From positions 27,145-91,144 of the forward strand of contig CAYYXG010000009.1 in NCBI GenBank assembly GCA_964475595.1: a stretch of DNA of 64,000 nucleotides, given 5' to 3'. Positions within the stretch are counted from its first letter, which is position 1; the number at the start of each line of letters is the position of its first letter. A program made the translations under genes and the position numbers. This DNA is from RGEC01 sp964475595. Its GTDB lineage: Bacteria; Bacteroidota; Bacteroidia; NS11-12g; UBA955. A model generated the notes under the pieces. That model was not told the DNA's origin, did no database searches, and saw only the letters and a program-made list of their open reading frames with translations. This document shows positions 32,415-42,114 of this stretch, piece after piece.

Positions 32415-33131
32415 ATGGGACGCATATTCGAAAAACGAAAACACAAAATGTTTGCCCGCTTCGACCGTATGGCGAAGCAATTTACCCGCATAGGGAAGGA
32501 AATAGCCATTGCAGTAAAGCAAGGTGGGGTTAATCCCGATTACAACCCGCGTCTGCGCATGGCCATTCAAAACGCTAAAAGCGTGAATATGCCCAAAGAC
32601 AGGGTAGATGCTGCCATCAAACGTGCCAGTGATAAAGATACTGCCGGCTATGAGGAAATTAAATACGAAGGCTACGGGCCGCATGGGGTCGCTATTCTGG
32701 TTGAATCTGCAACAGATAACAATACCCGAACCGTGGCCAATGTCCGTTCCCATTTCAACAAATGCGATGGTGCACTAGGAAAAACAGGTTCCCTCGATTT
32801 TGTTTTTACCCGAAAAGGGGTTTTTAAAATCTCAAAATCAGTGCTTAAAGGCAAGGATCTTGATGAGTTTGAACTGGAAATAATAGATTTTGGCTGTGAA
32901 GATCTGGCCATTGACGAAGAGGATGTGTATGTTTACACTAGCTTTACAGATTTTGGCAATATGCAGAAAGGACTTGAAGAACTCGGTATTGAGCCTGCCA
33001 GTGCCGAATTGCAGTATATCCCAAATTCTTTTGTTGATCTTGAAGAAGCACAGGCCAATGAAGTGCTGGAACTGGTAGAGCGCCTTGAGTCAGACGATGA
33101 CGTTCAGAACGTCTATCATAATTTGCGATAA
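32415..33131 (+). CDS. yebC: YebC/PmpR family protein (TACO1-like)
   Basis: 238 aa, the family length. Features: RIFEKRKHKMFARFDRMAKQ (a variant of the usual GHSKWxxIxxxK opening), KSVNMPKDRVDAAIKRA, YEGYGPHGVAILVE, and TDNNTRTVANVRSHFNKCDG. Members are annotated as transcription regulators; more recent work on the TACO1/YebC group ties them to translation at proline-rich stretches. The modified N-terminus marks the YeeN-like branch. Confidence 0.92.
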   Translation: MGRIFEKRKHKMFARFDRMAKQFTRIGKEIAIAVKQGGVNPDYNPRLRMAIQNAKSVNMPKDRVDAAIKRASDKDTAGYEEIKYEGYGPHGVAILVESATDNNTRTVANVRSHFNKCDGALGKTGSLDFVFTRKGVFKISKSVLKGKDLDEFELEIIDFGCEDLAIDEEDVYVYTSFTDFGNMQKGLEELGIEPASAELQYIPNSFVDLEEAQANEVLELVERLESDDDVQNVYHNLR

Positions 33132-33136
33132 GTCAG

Positions 33137-34297
33137 TTATCGTGGGCAGGTAGCACATTTTGGTTTTTCCCTTTCAGGTAAATGGGCCACCAGGTATAAA
33201 TTCCTTTCAGATTGTGCCGGATCATTGCATATTACGCTAATGGTTTGGGTGCTTTTACCATGCTTTATTCCGGTATCAAAACGCATTTTTACCACCATGT
33301 TTTCTCCGGGCTTTAAAATATTTTTTGTGAATTCAACCTTTACACATGGACACTGTGGAGTGATTTCATGAATTTTTAAATCGGATTTTCCGGAATTGGT
33401 AAAAGTAAATTGGGTATTAAAAATTTCTCCACTTTCCGCATTGCCCAAATCAATGACAGTTTTGTCTGTGGTCAATTTTGGTGCTTTTGACATTTCCTTG
33501 GCCCCTAGTTTTGGGAAATACTGCTTTCTCTCATAAGCCACATAAAATCCTGTGTAGGGAAAAAGAACATTATCAGTGGGCACGGCTACTTCAAATGCAC
33601 CAAAGCCGTAACTTTTAATATTTCTGCCATCCAATACCACTTTTACCTTGGCACTTTCATTGGGTTCAAGGTTTTTTGGCATCCCGATAACTTTGCAATA
33701 AGGTGGGAGATTTTCAAATTCTGAAAACTGCGTGCTGTATGCCGTTCCATTGGTGATTCTGAATGTTTGTGTGTCGGCCTTGTGGTCAAATAGAGGCTTA
33801 AAGTTAATGGTAGGGGGATTGAACATGATTTGACCCGGCGAAACATATTCAGGTTCTTTATTGATGACCTCTTTCTGTACATTCCCTAAAATATCAAGAT
33901 GTACAAAAGGGAAATTCACCGCATTGCTATATACCGTAATCGTTTTTTGAAAGCTTCCTATCCGCCCGATAGTCTCATATTTTGCATCTACAAAACCACT
34001 TTCTCCCGGTTTTATAGTGTCCCTTGTCCAGTCCGGAGTTGTGCATCCACAGCTGGTTTGAACGGTGTTTATGAATAAATCCTTATTTCCGGTATTTTTA
34101 AAACTAAATCGATGGGTTGCATATTTCATGTCCTCCCTTATATCCCCAAAATTGTGCTGCTTTTCGCTAAACTCTATTTTGGCACCATCCGTTTTGGGTG
34201 TCATTTGTGCCATTAGACTTTGCTGAAGCGGCAAAATGCATAATAAAGTAAAAATCCGTACGATCATTTTAGATTTAAGCCTCAAAAAGTGTTCCAT
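33137..34297 (-). CDS. Exported protein with two DUF1573 domains
   Basis: 386 aa with a signal peptide (IFTLLCILPLQQSLMAQ). Two DUF1573 (ASH/MSP-like Ig) domains: the first at about residues 40-140 (HNFGDIREDMKYATHRFSF, TSCGCTTPDWTRDTIKPGES), the second near 275-380 (IDLGNAESGEIFNTQFTFTN, PQCPCVKVEFTKNILKPGEN). The tail has CATC. Each domain keeps the C-x-C pair typical of the family, whose function is unknown. ATG at 34264 (MIVRIFTL) is an equally good start. It is 15 bp downstream of the LTA-synthase-like gene on the same strand. Confidence 0.85.
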   Translation of the reverse strand: MEHFLRLKSKMIVRIFTLLCILPLQQSLMAQMTPKTDGAKIEFSEKQHNFGDIREDMKYATHRFSFKNTGNKDLFINTVQTSCGCTTPDWTRDTIKPGESGFVDAKYETIGRIGSFQKTITVYSNAVNFPFVHLDILGNVQKEVINKEPEYVSPGQIMFNPPTINFKPLFDHKADTQTFRITNGTAYSTQFSEFENLPPYCKVIGMPKNLEPNESAKVKVVLDGRNIKSYGFGAFEVAVPTDNVLFPYTGFYVAYERKQYFPKLGAKEMSKAPKLTTDKTVIDLGNAESGEIFNTQFTFTNSGKSDLKIHEITPQCPCVKVEFTKNILKPGENMVVKMRFDTGIKHGKSTQTISVICNDPAQSERNLYLVAHLPEREKPKCATCPR

Positions 34298-34312
34298 TAA
34301 ATGCAGACGATG

Positions 34313-36250
34313 TTACCTTGCATGGGGTTGTTTAATGTACCACTCGTTTTGCCGAATGTTATGGGTAAAAAGCTGAATATGCGCTTTTAATAACCGCAGC
34401 ATCGAGTTATATATCTCCCCTTCTTTTTTAAGCATTACCGGCTTCTTTCTGTTTCTGTATTGCAGATGGAAGTCTTTGACATAGCCATTGGCATCGATTC
34501 CAAGCGAATAGGGATAGTTAATGATGTAATACAAATTTTTTTCCTTATGAAAACTATACCCTGAATATGCCGAATCGAACGGATTTTTTCCAAATCCATA
34601 AAACGAACCGTTGAAATTACTCAAGTGCATAATCGCAGGTACAATGTCACATTGAGAAACTGTTTTATCGATTACACGGGGTTGAATGCCATTGCCATAA
34701 AATAGCAATGGTATTTCAAAATGGCCGCTTGTACTGTAGAAATAGTCATCTTCTCCGTAACTGGTATGGTCTCCGGTTACAATAAAAAGGGTATTGTCAT
34801 ACCAACTATATTTTTTGGCTGCGTCAAAGAACTTCATTAAGGCGTAGTCAGCATATCTTATGCTTTTGTGAATGGGGAGATTACCTCCATTAAATTGTGC
34901 TTCAAGTTCGCGTGGAACCTTGTATGGGTGATGAGATGAAAGTGTAAATACAGCATTGAAGAAGGGTTTTCTCATGGTGTCACAACAACGCAGAAAGTAT
35001 TTTAAATAAGGCTCATCATAAATACCCCAATGGTTATCAAAATCAAGTTTATAGTCCTCTTTTGGATATTCGTTTAGTCCATAATATTGAACCTTGCCCG
35101 TTTGCTGCAGAAAACCTTGAAAAAACATAGTGCCGTTCGCCGCACCATGAAAAAAGGATGTGTTGTAGCCTGCTTTGCTAAAAACATCAAATGCATTTTG
35201 AATGGTGTTTCCGGCATAACCGCTATTCAGATAATGGGTTTCGATCAATCCTGGCATACCACAAAAAATACTGGGGAGCATTTCTATGCTGCGTGTTCCA
35301 TTGGCATAACAATACCGAAAATTCAAACATCGTTTGCTGAACGTATCTAAAAAGGGTGTATAGGGTTTGTTGTTCAAGAAGCCTGTGTAATCTCTTCCAA
35401 GACTCTCTACAATAATTAATACGATGTTGTTTGGCGTAAGTTTCTTTTCACCGGATGAAACAAAAATGGGTTTCACAATATCCTTGGCGCTATCAATGTC
35501 CATGAAATGGATTTCAGGCACCGCCTCCCCACCTGGCATTGAGATAATGTTTAATGGTGTACTAACGGTTAATAGCGTTAATTCCGGTCTGACATAAAGG
35601 CCGGCATGTAAAGTGCAAAGCGGTTTTAGGTGAAAACCACCTCGTGCACTAAAAAGCCATACACTGAAGTATACAATAAAAATACCGCTCACACGACGCT
35701 TGTCTTGAACAAACTCTTGATACAATGGTAATCCTGCTGTAGGGGCAAACCTATATATAAGGAAAAGAGAGATCAAAAAAAGAAGAATTCCATACCAGTA
35801 ATCAGTAAGGTAAGGCCCAATAGAATTTGCGGGGTCTGATAATGTGTCAAAAATTTCTGCACCGCTTCGCCTCCCGGAAACCTTGCTGTAGGCAGTATCT
35901 ATTCCGTTTAATATCAATATGGGTGCAGCACCAACAGTGATTAGTATCTTCGAAACGATGGGCCTCCGGATCGCTTTTTTAGGGAAAAAGATCATCCAGA
36001 TCCAAAGGGGTAGAAAAAAATAGGCCAGTAATGGCAAATCGAAAAATATGCCCCAAAGCATGCCTTTCAAAATTTCAATCGCACTCGCATCAGAGAAGAT
36101 TTCCTGATTAAATAGGCCCCAAAATGCCCTGGAAATGCTTGTTATTAACAAACAAAAACCTACTTGTTGGATTACGGTAAGTGAAAAAAATCTTTTAAAT
36201 AGGCCTCTGATTCTCAAGTCTGGCGTGAAATTATACCGATTTGGTAACAC
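34313..36250 (-). CDS. LTA-synthase-family membrane sulfatase/phosphotransferase
   Basis: 645 aa. About five N-terminal membrane helices (residues ~20-220) precede an extracytoplasmic alkaline-phosphatase-fold domain: NIVLIIVESLGRDYTGFL (metal site), YCYANGTRSIEMLPSIF with the catalytic Thr, LSSHHPYKVP, and VTGDHTSYGEDDYFYSTSGH. Relatives transfer phosphoglycerol or phosphoethanolamine onto lipids or glycans. Since Bacteroidota lack lipoteichoic acid, the target here may be a glycolipid or periplasmic glycan; that is inference. The start is GTG at 36250. A TTG at 36217 is an alternative, because a TAAGTTTG -7-like element overlaps the GTG. Confidence 0.88.
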   Translation of the reverse strand: MLPNRYNFTPDLRIRGLFKRFFSLTVIQQVGFCLLITSISRAFWGLFNQEIFSDASAIEILKGMLWGIFFDLPLLAYFFLPLWIWMIFFPKKAIRRPIVSKILITVGAAPILILNGIDTAYSKVSGRRSGAEIFDTLSDPANSIGPYLTDYWYGILLFLISLFLIYRFAPTAGLPLYQEFVQDKRRVSGIFIVYFSVWLFSARGGFHLKPLCTLHAGLYVRPELTLLTVSTPLNIISMPGGEAVPEIHFMDIDSAKDIVKPIFVSSGEKKLTPNNIVLIIVESLGRDYTGFLNNKPYTPFLDTFSKRCLNFRYCYANGTRSIEMLPSIFCGMPGLIETHYLNSGYAGNTIQNAFDVFSKAGYNTSFFHGAANGTMFFQGFLQQTGKVQYYGLNEYPKEDYKLDFDNHWGIYDEPYLKYFLRCCDTMRKPFFNAVFTLSSHHPYKVPRELEAQFNGGNLPIHKSIRYADYALMKFFDAAKKYSWYDNTLFIVTGDHTSYGEDDYFYSTSGHFEIPLLFYGNGIQPRVIDKTVSQCDIVPAIMHLSNFNGSFYGFGKNPFDSAYSGYSFHKEKNLYYIINYPYSLGIDANGYVKDFHLQYRNRKKPVMLKKEGEIYNSMLRLLKAHIQLFTHNIRQNEWYIKQPHAR

Positions 36251-36296
36251 AAACTTAACATTATTTCATCGGATTAAGAAAATTTTACTTACAGTG

Positions 36297-36327
36297 TTGG
36301 TTTTGCAAAAAAATAGCCTTATTTTTG
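36297..36327 (+). promoter_or_regulatory. Promoter of the str-S10-spc ribosomal cluster
   Basis: TTGG (36297-36300), 19-nt spacer, TATTTTTG (36320-36327), followed by CTGCCCTTTTTG. It is 22 nt before rpsL. The CTGCCC after the -7 element nearly repeats the CAGCCC seen at the rRNA P2, infA and tRNA-His promoters. Confidence 0.75.
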
Positions 36328-36349
36328 CTGCCCTTTTTGAGGAGATAGT

Positions 36350-36727
36350 ATGCCTACTATTCAACAGTTAATACGCAAAGGTCGCCAGGAGACGCTCTGG
36401 AAGAGTAAGTCTCCCGCCCTAGATTCATGCCCCCAGCGTCGTGGTGTTTGCACCCGTGTTTACACCACCACGCCCAAGAAACCAAACTCTGCACTTCGCA
36501 AAGTTGCTCGTGTTCGTCTGAGCAATGGCAAGGAAGTGAATGCCTACATACCCGGCGAAGGTCACAACCTACAGGAGCACAGCATTGTGCTGGTTCGTGG
36601 CGGCAGGGTAAAGGACCTGCCGGGTGTTCGATATCACATCGTTCGCGGTGCCCTCGATACAGCCGGTGTGGAAGGCCGTAACCAGCGAAGATCTAAGTAT
36701 GGAACCAAACGTCCAAAGAAAAAATAA
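36350..36727 (+). CDS. rpsL: 30S ribosomal protein S12
   Basis: 125 aa. Universal S12 features: PTIQQLIRKGR at the start, TTPKKPNSALRK (containing the Lys whose changes give streptomycin resistance in other bacteria; here it is the usual Lys), GEGHNLQEHS, and RGGRVKDLPGVRYHIVRG. It takes part in decoding at the A site. First gene of the translation cluster, 35 bp before rpsG. Confidence 0.98.
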   Translation: MPTIQQLIRKGRQETLWKSKSPALDSCPQRRGVCTRVYTTTPKKPNSALRKVARVRLSNGKEVNAYIPGEGHNLQEHSIVLVRGGRVKDLPGVRYHIVRGALDTAGVEGRNQRRSKYGTKRPKKK

Positions 36728-36762
36728 GTACTACACCATTATATAGGTATAACGAATAGACC

Positions 36763-37233
36763 ATGAGAAAAACCCGCGCCAAAAAACGCATCCTGCTGCC
36801 AGATCCTAAGTTCAACGATACCGTTGTAACCCGTTTTGTGAACGGTCTTATGTATGACGGTAAAAAATCCCTGGCATATAGCTTGTTTTATGATGCACTG
36901 GAATTAGTTGAGAAAAAAGCTCCCGATGAGCCCGGTTTGGAGACTTGGCGCAAAGCGCTGAATAATGTAATGCCTACCGTCGAAGTTAAAGCACGCAGAG
37001 TGGGTGGAGCTACATTTCAAATCCCAACCGAAGTTTCTCCTCGCCGCCGCACGGCCGTGGGTATGAAATGGATGATAGGATATGCCCGCAAGCGCAATGA
37101 AAAATCTATGGCTGAAAAACTCGCCGGTGAAATTCTTGCAGCTTCAAGAGGTGAAGGTGCTGCCGTAAAAAAGAAAGAAGATACCCATAAAATGGCAGAA
37201 GCTAACAAGGCGTTCTCACACTTTAGGGTTTAA
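36763..37233 (+). CDS. rpsG: 30S ribosomal protein S7
   Basis: 156 aa. Primary binder of the 16S 3' major domain; nucleates head assembly. Characteristic blocks: NGLMYDGKKSLAYSLFYDAL, NVMPTVEVKARRVGGATFQ, and WMIGYARKRNEKSMAEKLA. Second gene of the str part, before fusA. Confidence 0.98.
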   Translation: MRKTRAKKRILLPDPKFNDTVVTRFVNGLMYDGKKSLAYSLFYDALELVEKKAPDEPGLETWRKALNNVMPTVEVKARRVGGATFQIPTEVSPRRRTAVGMKWMIGYARKRNEKSMAEKLAGEILAASRGEGAAVKKKEDTHKMAEANKAFSHFRV

Positions 37234-37264
37234 TGATACAAATTAGATAGAAGAGAAAAGATTC

Positions 37265-39400
37265 ATGTCACGCGACCTTAGATATACTAGAAACATAGGA
37301 ATTGCCGCCCACATCGATGCCGGTAAAACCACCACCACTGAACGCATTCTTTATTATGCGGGCGTGAACCACAAAATTGGTGAGGTGCACGATGGTGCGG
37401 CTACGATGGACTGGATGGTGCAGGAGCAGGAGAGAGGTATTACCATCACTTCAGCTGCAACAACGGTTAAATGGAACTACCCGACCACAGACGGTCGTCC
37501 TAACGCCGATACCAAAGAATATCACATTAACATTATTGATACTCCGGGCCACGTTGACTTTACCGTAGAAGTAAACCGCTCGTTGCGCGTACTCGATGGA
37601 TTGGTGTTCCTTTTTAGTGCGGTAGATGGAGTTGAACCACAGTCTGAAACCAACTGGCGTTTGGCTAATAACTACAATGTTGCCCGCATAGGTTTCGTAA
37701 ATAAAATGGATCGTGCAGGCGCTGATTTTCTTAATGTGGTTAATCAGGTACGTGACATGTTGGGAAGCAACGCAGTTCCACTGCAGTTGCCAATCGGTGC
37801 TGAAGATAACTTTAAAGGGGTAGTTGATCTCATCAACAACCGCGGTATGATCTGGAACGAAGCCGATAAAGGTATGACCTATCAGGTAGTTCCTATTCCT
37901 GCTGAAATGGAAGCGGAAGCCAACGAATGGCGTGAAAAACTGCTTGAGGCTGTTTCAGAATATGACGTTACCTTGATGGAGAAATTTTTCGAGGATCCTA
38001 ACAGCATCACAGAAAGAGAAATCTTAAATGCACTTCGCCAGGCTACACTGGAAATGAAAATCGTTCCCATGGTTTGTGGTTCGTCTTTCAAAAATAAAGG
38101 CGTACAAACCATGTTGGATCTGGTTATGGAATTAATGCCCAGCCCGCTTGATAAGGAAAGCATCAAAGGTACCAACCCTGATACTGAGGCTGAAATTTTC
38201 CGCAAGCCTTCATACAATGAACCTTTCAGTGCATTGGCTTTCAAAATTGCGACCGATCCTTACGTGGGTCGTCTTGCTTTCATGCGCGCCTACAGTGGCA
38301 AACTGGATGCCGGTTCCTACGTGCTCAATACCCGCAGTGGTAACAAAGAACGTATCAGCCGTATCTTCCAGATGCATGCCAACAAACAAAATGCTATTGA
38401 ATCTCTCGGTGCCGGTGACATCGGTGCCGCAGTAGGTTTTAAAGACATTAAAACTGGGGATACACTTTGCGATGAAAAACATCCCATTGTTCTTGAATCA
38501 ATGGTATTCCCTGACCCGGTTATCGGTCTTGCTATCGAGCCCAAAACTCAGGCGGATAGCGATAAATTGAGTACTGCCCTGGCAAAACTTGCTGAAGAAG
38601 ATCCTACTTTCCGTGTGCAAACTGATCAGGATACCGGACAAACCGTGGTTTCTGGTATGGGTGAGTTACACCTCGAAATTATTGTGGATCGTTTGAAGCG
38701 CGAATTCAAAGTTGAATGTAATCAGGGTGCTCCTCAGGTTGCTTATAAAGAAGCTATTACCAAAAACTATACACACCGTGAGGTTTATAAGAAACAAACC
38801 GGTGGTCGTGGTAAGTTTGCCGATATACAGTTTGAACTGGGTCCGGCTGATGCCGATTTCAAAGGTGAAGGCCTTCAGTTTGTGAATGAAATTGTGGGTG
38901 GTTCCATTCCCCGTGAATTCATACCCTCAGTAGAGAAAGGATTTAAGGCTGCTATGCAAAATGGTGTACTCGCCGGATATCCTATCAGTTCTATCAAGGT
39001 ACGTTTGTTCGACGGTTCATTCCACCCTGTAGACTCAGACTCACTGTCTTTCGAAGTTGCAGCAAGAGGCGGTTTCCGGGATGCTGCTCGCAATTGTGGT
39101 CCCGTTCTACTCGAACCCATCATGAAGTTGGAAGTTGTTACCCCTGCTGAAAATACAGGTGATGTAATGGGTGATCTTAACCGTCGCCGCGGTCAGCTCG
39201 AAGGAATTGATGAGCGCGCAGGTTCTCAGGTAGTAAAAGCGAAAGTTCCACTGAGCGAAATGTTTGGTTATGTAACCACCCTTCGCACAATAACTTCCGG
39301 TCGTGCTACCTCATCCATGGAATTCAGTCATTACTCAGAAACACCTAGAAATATCGCTGACGAAGTACTCAAAAAAGTTAATGGTGCAGCAAGTAAATAA
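37265..39400 (+). CDS. fusA: Elongation factor G
   Basis: 711 aa. The GTPase domain shows AHIDAGKTTTTERILYY (P-loop), RGITITSAATT (switch I), DTPGHVDFT (switch II) and NKMDRAG, followed by domains II-V (GMGELHLEIIVDRLKREF in III/IV; GYVTTLRTITSGRATSSMEF in V). It catalyses translocation. tuf, its usual neighbour in other phyla, does not follow; rpsJ starts 8 bp later. Confidence 0.98.
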   Translation: MSRDLRYTRNIGIAAHIDAGKTTTTERILYYAGVNHKIGEVHDGAATMDWMVQEQERGITITSAATTVKWNYPTTDGRPNADTKEYHINIIDTPGHVDFTVEVNRSLRVLDGLVFLFSAVDGVEPQSETNWRLANNYNVARIGFVNKMDRAGADFLNVVNQVRDMLGSNAVPLQLPIGAEDNFKGVVDLINNRGMIWNEADKGMTYQVVPIPAEMEAEANEWREKLLEAVSEYDVTLMEKFFEDPNSITEREILNALRQATLEMKIVPMVCGSSFKNKGVQTMLDLVMELMPSPLDKESIKGTNPDTEAEIFRKPSYNEPFSALAFKIATDPYVGRLAFMRAYSGKLDAGSYVLNTRSGNKERISRIFQMHANKQNAIESLGAGDIGAAVGFKDIKTGDTLCDEKHPIVLESMVFPDPVIGLAIEPKTQADSDKLSTALAKLAEEDPTFRVQTDQDTGQTVVSGMGELHLEIIVDRLKREFKVECNQGAPQVAYKEAITKNYTHREVYKKQTGGRGKFADIQFELGPADADFKGEGLQFVNEIVGGSIPREFIPSVEKGFKAAMQNGVLAGYPISSIKVRLFDGSFHPVDSDSLSFEVAARGGFRDAARNCGPVLLEPIMKLEVVTPAENTGDVMGDLNRRRGQLEGIDERAGSQVVKAKVPLSEMFGYVTTLRTITSGRATSSMEFSHYSETPRNIADEVLKKVNGAASK

Positions 39401-39408
39401 TCAATAAA

Positions 39409-39717
39409 ATGTTAAGTCAGAAAATTCGCATAAAACTGAAGTCTTTCGATCACAGCCTGCTCGATAAAAGCGCAGAGAAAATTGTGAAGGCAGTGCGTAC
39501 CACCGATGTAGTGGTTAGCGGTCCTGTTCCTCTTCCTACCAGGAAGAAGATCTTTACAGTACTTCGTTCGCCCCACGTAAATAAAAAGGCACGTGAGCAG
39601 TTCCAGTATTGCACCTACCAAAGATTGATTGATATTTATAACGGCTCTACAAAAACCGTAGACGCCCTGATGAAGATAGAATTGCCCAGCGGGGTAGAAG
39701 TTGAAATCAAACTGTAA
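39409..39717 (+). CDS. rpsJ: 30S ribosomal protein S10
   Basis: 102 aa. IRIKLKSFDHSLLDKSAEKIV, then GPVPLPTRKKIFTVLRSPHVNKKAREQF, the long loop that reaches into the 30S head; also the NusB/NusE partner in antitermination. First gene of the S10 part of the cluster, 8 nt after fusA. Confidence 0.98.
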   Translation: MLSQKIRIKLKSFDHSLLDKSAEKIVKAVRTTDVVVSGPVPLPTRKKIFTVLRSPHVNKKAREQFQYCTYQRLIDIYNGSTKTVDALMKIELPSGVEVEIKL

Positions 39718-39725
39718 TTGGAGTT

Positions 39726-40352
39726 ATGGAAGGATTAATTGGAAAAAAACTCGGAATGACCAGCATATTTGATGCTGATGGTCGCAAGGTAGCCTGCACG
39801 GTTATTGAAGCAGGTCCATGTGTAATTACGCAAGTAAAAACTCAGGAAAAAGACGGATATTCTGCTATCCAGATGGCTTGGGGAGAGAAAAAAGAAAAAA
39901 ATGCCGGTGCCGCCTTGAAAGGACACTGTGCCAAAGCTAACACTGAAGCTAAGAAATCCTTTATAGAATTTCGTAACCCAAGTGAGAATGAGGCAACTGC
40001 AAAACTTGGAGATACATTCGATGTTTCAATATTTGAGGAAGGCCAGTTTGTTGATGTAGTTGGTACATCAAAGGGTAAAGGTTTTCAGGGTGTTGTAAAG
40101 CGTCACGGTTTTGCCGGTGTAGGTGAAGCAACCCACGGTCAGCATAACAGACTTCGTGCTCCCGGTTCTATCGGAGCATGTTCTTTTCCCGCACGTGTAT
40201 TTAAAGGGATAAGAATGGCAGGTCAAACCGGAAATCGTCGTGTAAAAGCGCTCAACGTACAAGTTTTGCGCATCGTACCTGAGCAAAATTTATTGTTGGT
40301 TAAGGGTTCAGTTCCCGGCCATAATGGTTCCACCGTAATAGTAGAGCGTTAA
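39726..40352 (+). CDS. rplC: 50S ribosomal protein L3
   Basis: 208 aa. Opens GLIGKKLGMTSIFDADGRKV; the conserved tentacle region reads GVVKRHGFAGVGEATHG and PGSIGACSFPARVFKGIRMAG. An early 23S binder near the peptidyl-transferase centre. It lies between rpsJ (8 nt) and rplD (2 nt). Confidence 0.98.
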   Translation: MEGLIGKKLGMTSIFDADGRKVACTVIEAGPCVITQVKTQEKDGYSAIQMAWGEKKEKNAGAALKGHCAKANTEAKKSFIEFRNPSENEATAKLGDTFDVSIFEEGQFVDVVGTSKGKGFQGVVKRHGFAGVGEATHGQHNRLRAPGSIGACSFPARVFKGIRMAGQTGNRRVKALNVQVLRIVPEQNLLLVKGSVPGHNGSTVIVER

Positions 40353-40354
40353 TT

Positions 40355-40981
40355 ATGAAGTTAAATGTATTAAACAAGCAGGGAGCTGAGACCGGAAGAA
40401 CTGTTACACTGCCCGGTGATATCTTTGGGATCGAACCCAATGATCATGCAATTTGGTTGGATGTAAAGCAATTCCAGGCCAATCAGCGTCAGGGAACTCA
40501 CAAAACCAAAGACCGTTCGGAGATTTCACGCAGTACCCGCAAGGTATTTCGTCAAAAGGGTACCGGCGGTGCTCGTCATGGTAGTTTGAAATCCGGTATC
40601 TATGTGGGTGGTGGTCGTATTCACGGACCTCGTCCACGCGATTATTCTTTCAAACTCAACAAAAAATTGAAAAAACTAGCTCGTTTGAGCGCCCTTTCAT
40701 ACAAGGCAAAAGAGAATAATATTTTGGTAGTTGAAGATTTTGAGATGGCTACACCAAAAACAGCCGAGTTCAAAGGGTTTTTAAATGCTTTGAATATCAA
40801 TGGTCGTTCGTTGGTTGTTACAGCTGATACCAACAAAAACCTGTATTTAAGCGGAAGAAATATTGAAGGTAACCGTGTAATGAAAGCTGCCGATATTAAT
40901 ACCTATGAGGTATTGAAAGCCGGTAAGCTCATTCTTACCGAGGGTGCATTAACCAAATTAGAAGAATCCAATAAACAATGA
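40355..40981 (+). CDS. rplD: 50S ribosomal protein L4
   Basis: 208 aa. QANQRQGTHKTKDRSEISRS, then the tunnel-lining loop KVFRQKGTGGARHGSLKSGIY followed by GPRPRDYSFKLNKKLKKLA. It lines the exit tunnel. The E. coli homologue also represses its own operon; whether that holds here is unknown. The stop overlaps rplW by 4 bp (ATGA). Confidence 0.98.
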   Translation: MKLNVLNKQGAETGRTVTLPGDIFGIEPNDHAIWLDVKQFQANQRQGTHKTKDRSEISRSTRKVFRQKGTGGARHGSLKSGIYVGGGRIHGPRPRDYSFKLNKKLKKLARLSALSYKAKENNILVVEDFEMATPKTAEFKGFLNALNINGRSLVVTADTNKNLYLSGRNIEGNRVMKAADINTYEVLKAGKLILTEGALTKLEESNKQ

Positions 40982-41262
40982 TACTTAAGAAACCGTTGAT
41001 TACTGAAAAAATGACCGCTATCATGGATAAGCGTGGTCAGTATGGTTTCGTGGTAGACAAAAAATCTACCAAAGACGAAATCAAAAAGGCCATTGAAGAT
41101 TTCTATGGAGTGGAAGTAGCTTCCGTAAACACAATGATTGCAAGGGGGAAAATGCGTCGTAATAGACGTACTGGCCAGATCTCCGGTTATACCAACGGGT
41201 ATAAAAAGGCCATCGTGACGTTAAAAGAAGGTTTTAACATAGACTTTTACGAAAACATCTGA
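40978..41262 (+). CDS. rplW: 50S ribosomal protein L23
   Basis: 94 aa. KKPLITEKMTAIMDKRGQYGFVVD and GVEVASVNTMIARGKMRRN are family blocks. It sits at the tunnel exit and docks SRP and trigger factor. It starts inside the rplD stop (ATGA) and ends 2 nt before rplB. Confidence 0.97.
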   Translation: MILKKPLITEKMTAIMDKRGQYGFVVDKKSTKDEIKKAIEDFYGVEVASVNTMIARGKMRRNRRTGQISGYTNGYKKAIVTLKEGFNIDFYENI

Positions 41263-41264
41263 TC

Positions 41265-42101
41265 ATGGCAGTTAAACGTTTAAATCCAACTACGCCCGGT
41301 CAACGGTTTCACATAGCAAATTCATTTGCTGAAATCACAGCGGATAAACCGGAAAAATCCCTGATTGTTCCCATTAAGAAGTCAGGAGGAAGAAATAATC
41401 AAGGACGCATGACCATGCGTTTCATAGGAGGCGGTCACAAGAGACGCTACCGTTTGATTGACTTTAAAAGAGCCAATCATGGTGTTGCAGGTGAAGTTCT
41501 GACCGTAGAATATGATCCCAATCGCAGTGCATTTATTTCTTTGGTACAATATGCCGATGGTGATAAAAGATACATCATTGCGCCCAATGGTATCAAAGTA
41601 GGTCAAAAAATTGAACAGGGTCCCAGTGTTCCTCCAGAAGTTGGCAATGCTATGCCGATGTCTGAAATACCATTGGGCTCATTGATTCACAATATTGAAA
41701 TGTCTCCCGGACAGGGTGCAAAAATCTGCAGAAGTGCCGGTTCATACGCACAATTACTGGGTCGTGAAGATAAATACGCTACTATCAAATTGCCTTCCGG
41801 TGAAATGAGGAAAGTTTTGTCTGCATGCTTGGCTACTATTGGTTCTGTAAGCAACAGTGAACACAACCTTACGCGCAAAGGCAAAGCCGGCAGAAGTCGC
41901 TGGATGGGTATTCGTCCACGCACCAGAAGTACCGCTATGAACCCTGTGGATCATCCTATGGGTGGTGGTGAAGGCCGTAATAAAGGTGGACAGGCAAGAT
42001 CAAGAAACCTGATTTATTCACAAGGTCAGAAAACACGTGCGCCTAAAAAAGCCACGAGCAGACTGATCATTGAACGTAGAAAAAGTAAGAGGAATAAATA
42101 A
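41265..42101 (+). CDS. rplB: 50S ribosomal protein L2
   Basis: 278 aa. NQGRMTMRFIGGGHKRRYRLIDF near the N-terminus and the C-terminal GIRPRTRSTAMNPVDHPMGG with the functional His (in VDHPMGGGEGR) required for peptidyl transfer. It is the most conserved large-subunit protein here. 13 nt to rpsS. Confidence 0.98.
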   Translation: MAVKRLNPTTPGQRFHIANSFAEITADKPEKSLIVPIKKSGGRNNQGRMTMRFIGGGHKRRYRLIDFKRANHGVAGEVLTVEYDPNRSAFISLVQYADGDKRYIIAPNGIKVGQKIEQGPSVPPEVGNAMPMSEIPLGSLIHNIEMSPGQGAKICRSAGSYAQLLGREDKYATIKLPSGEMRKVLSACLATIGSVSNSEHNLTRKGKAGRSRWMGIRPRTRSTAMNPVDHPMGGGEGRNKGGQARSRNLIYSQGQKTRAPKKATSRLIIERRKSKRNK

Positions 42102-42114
42102 TAATTAAAAGAAA

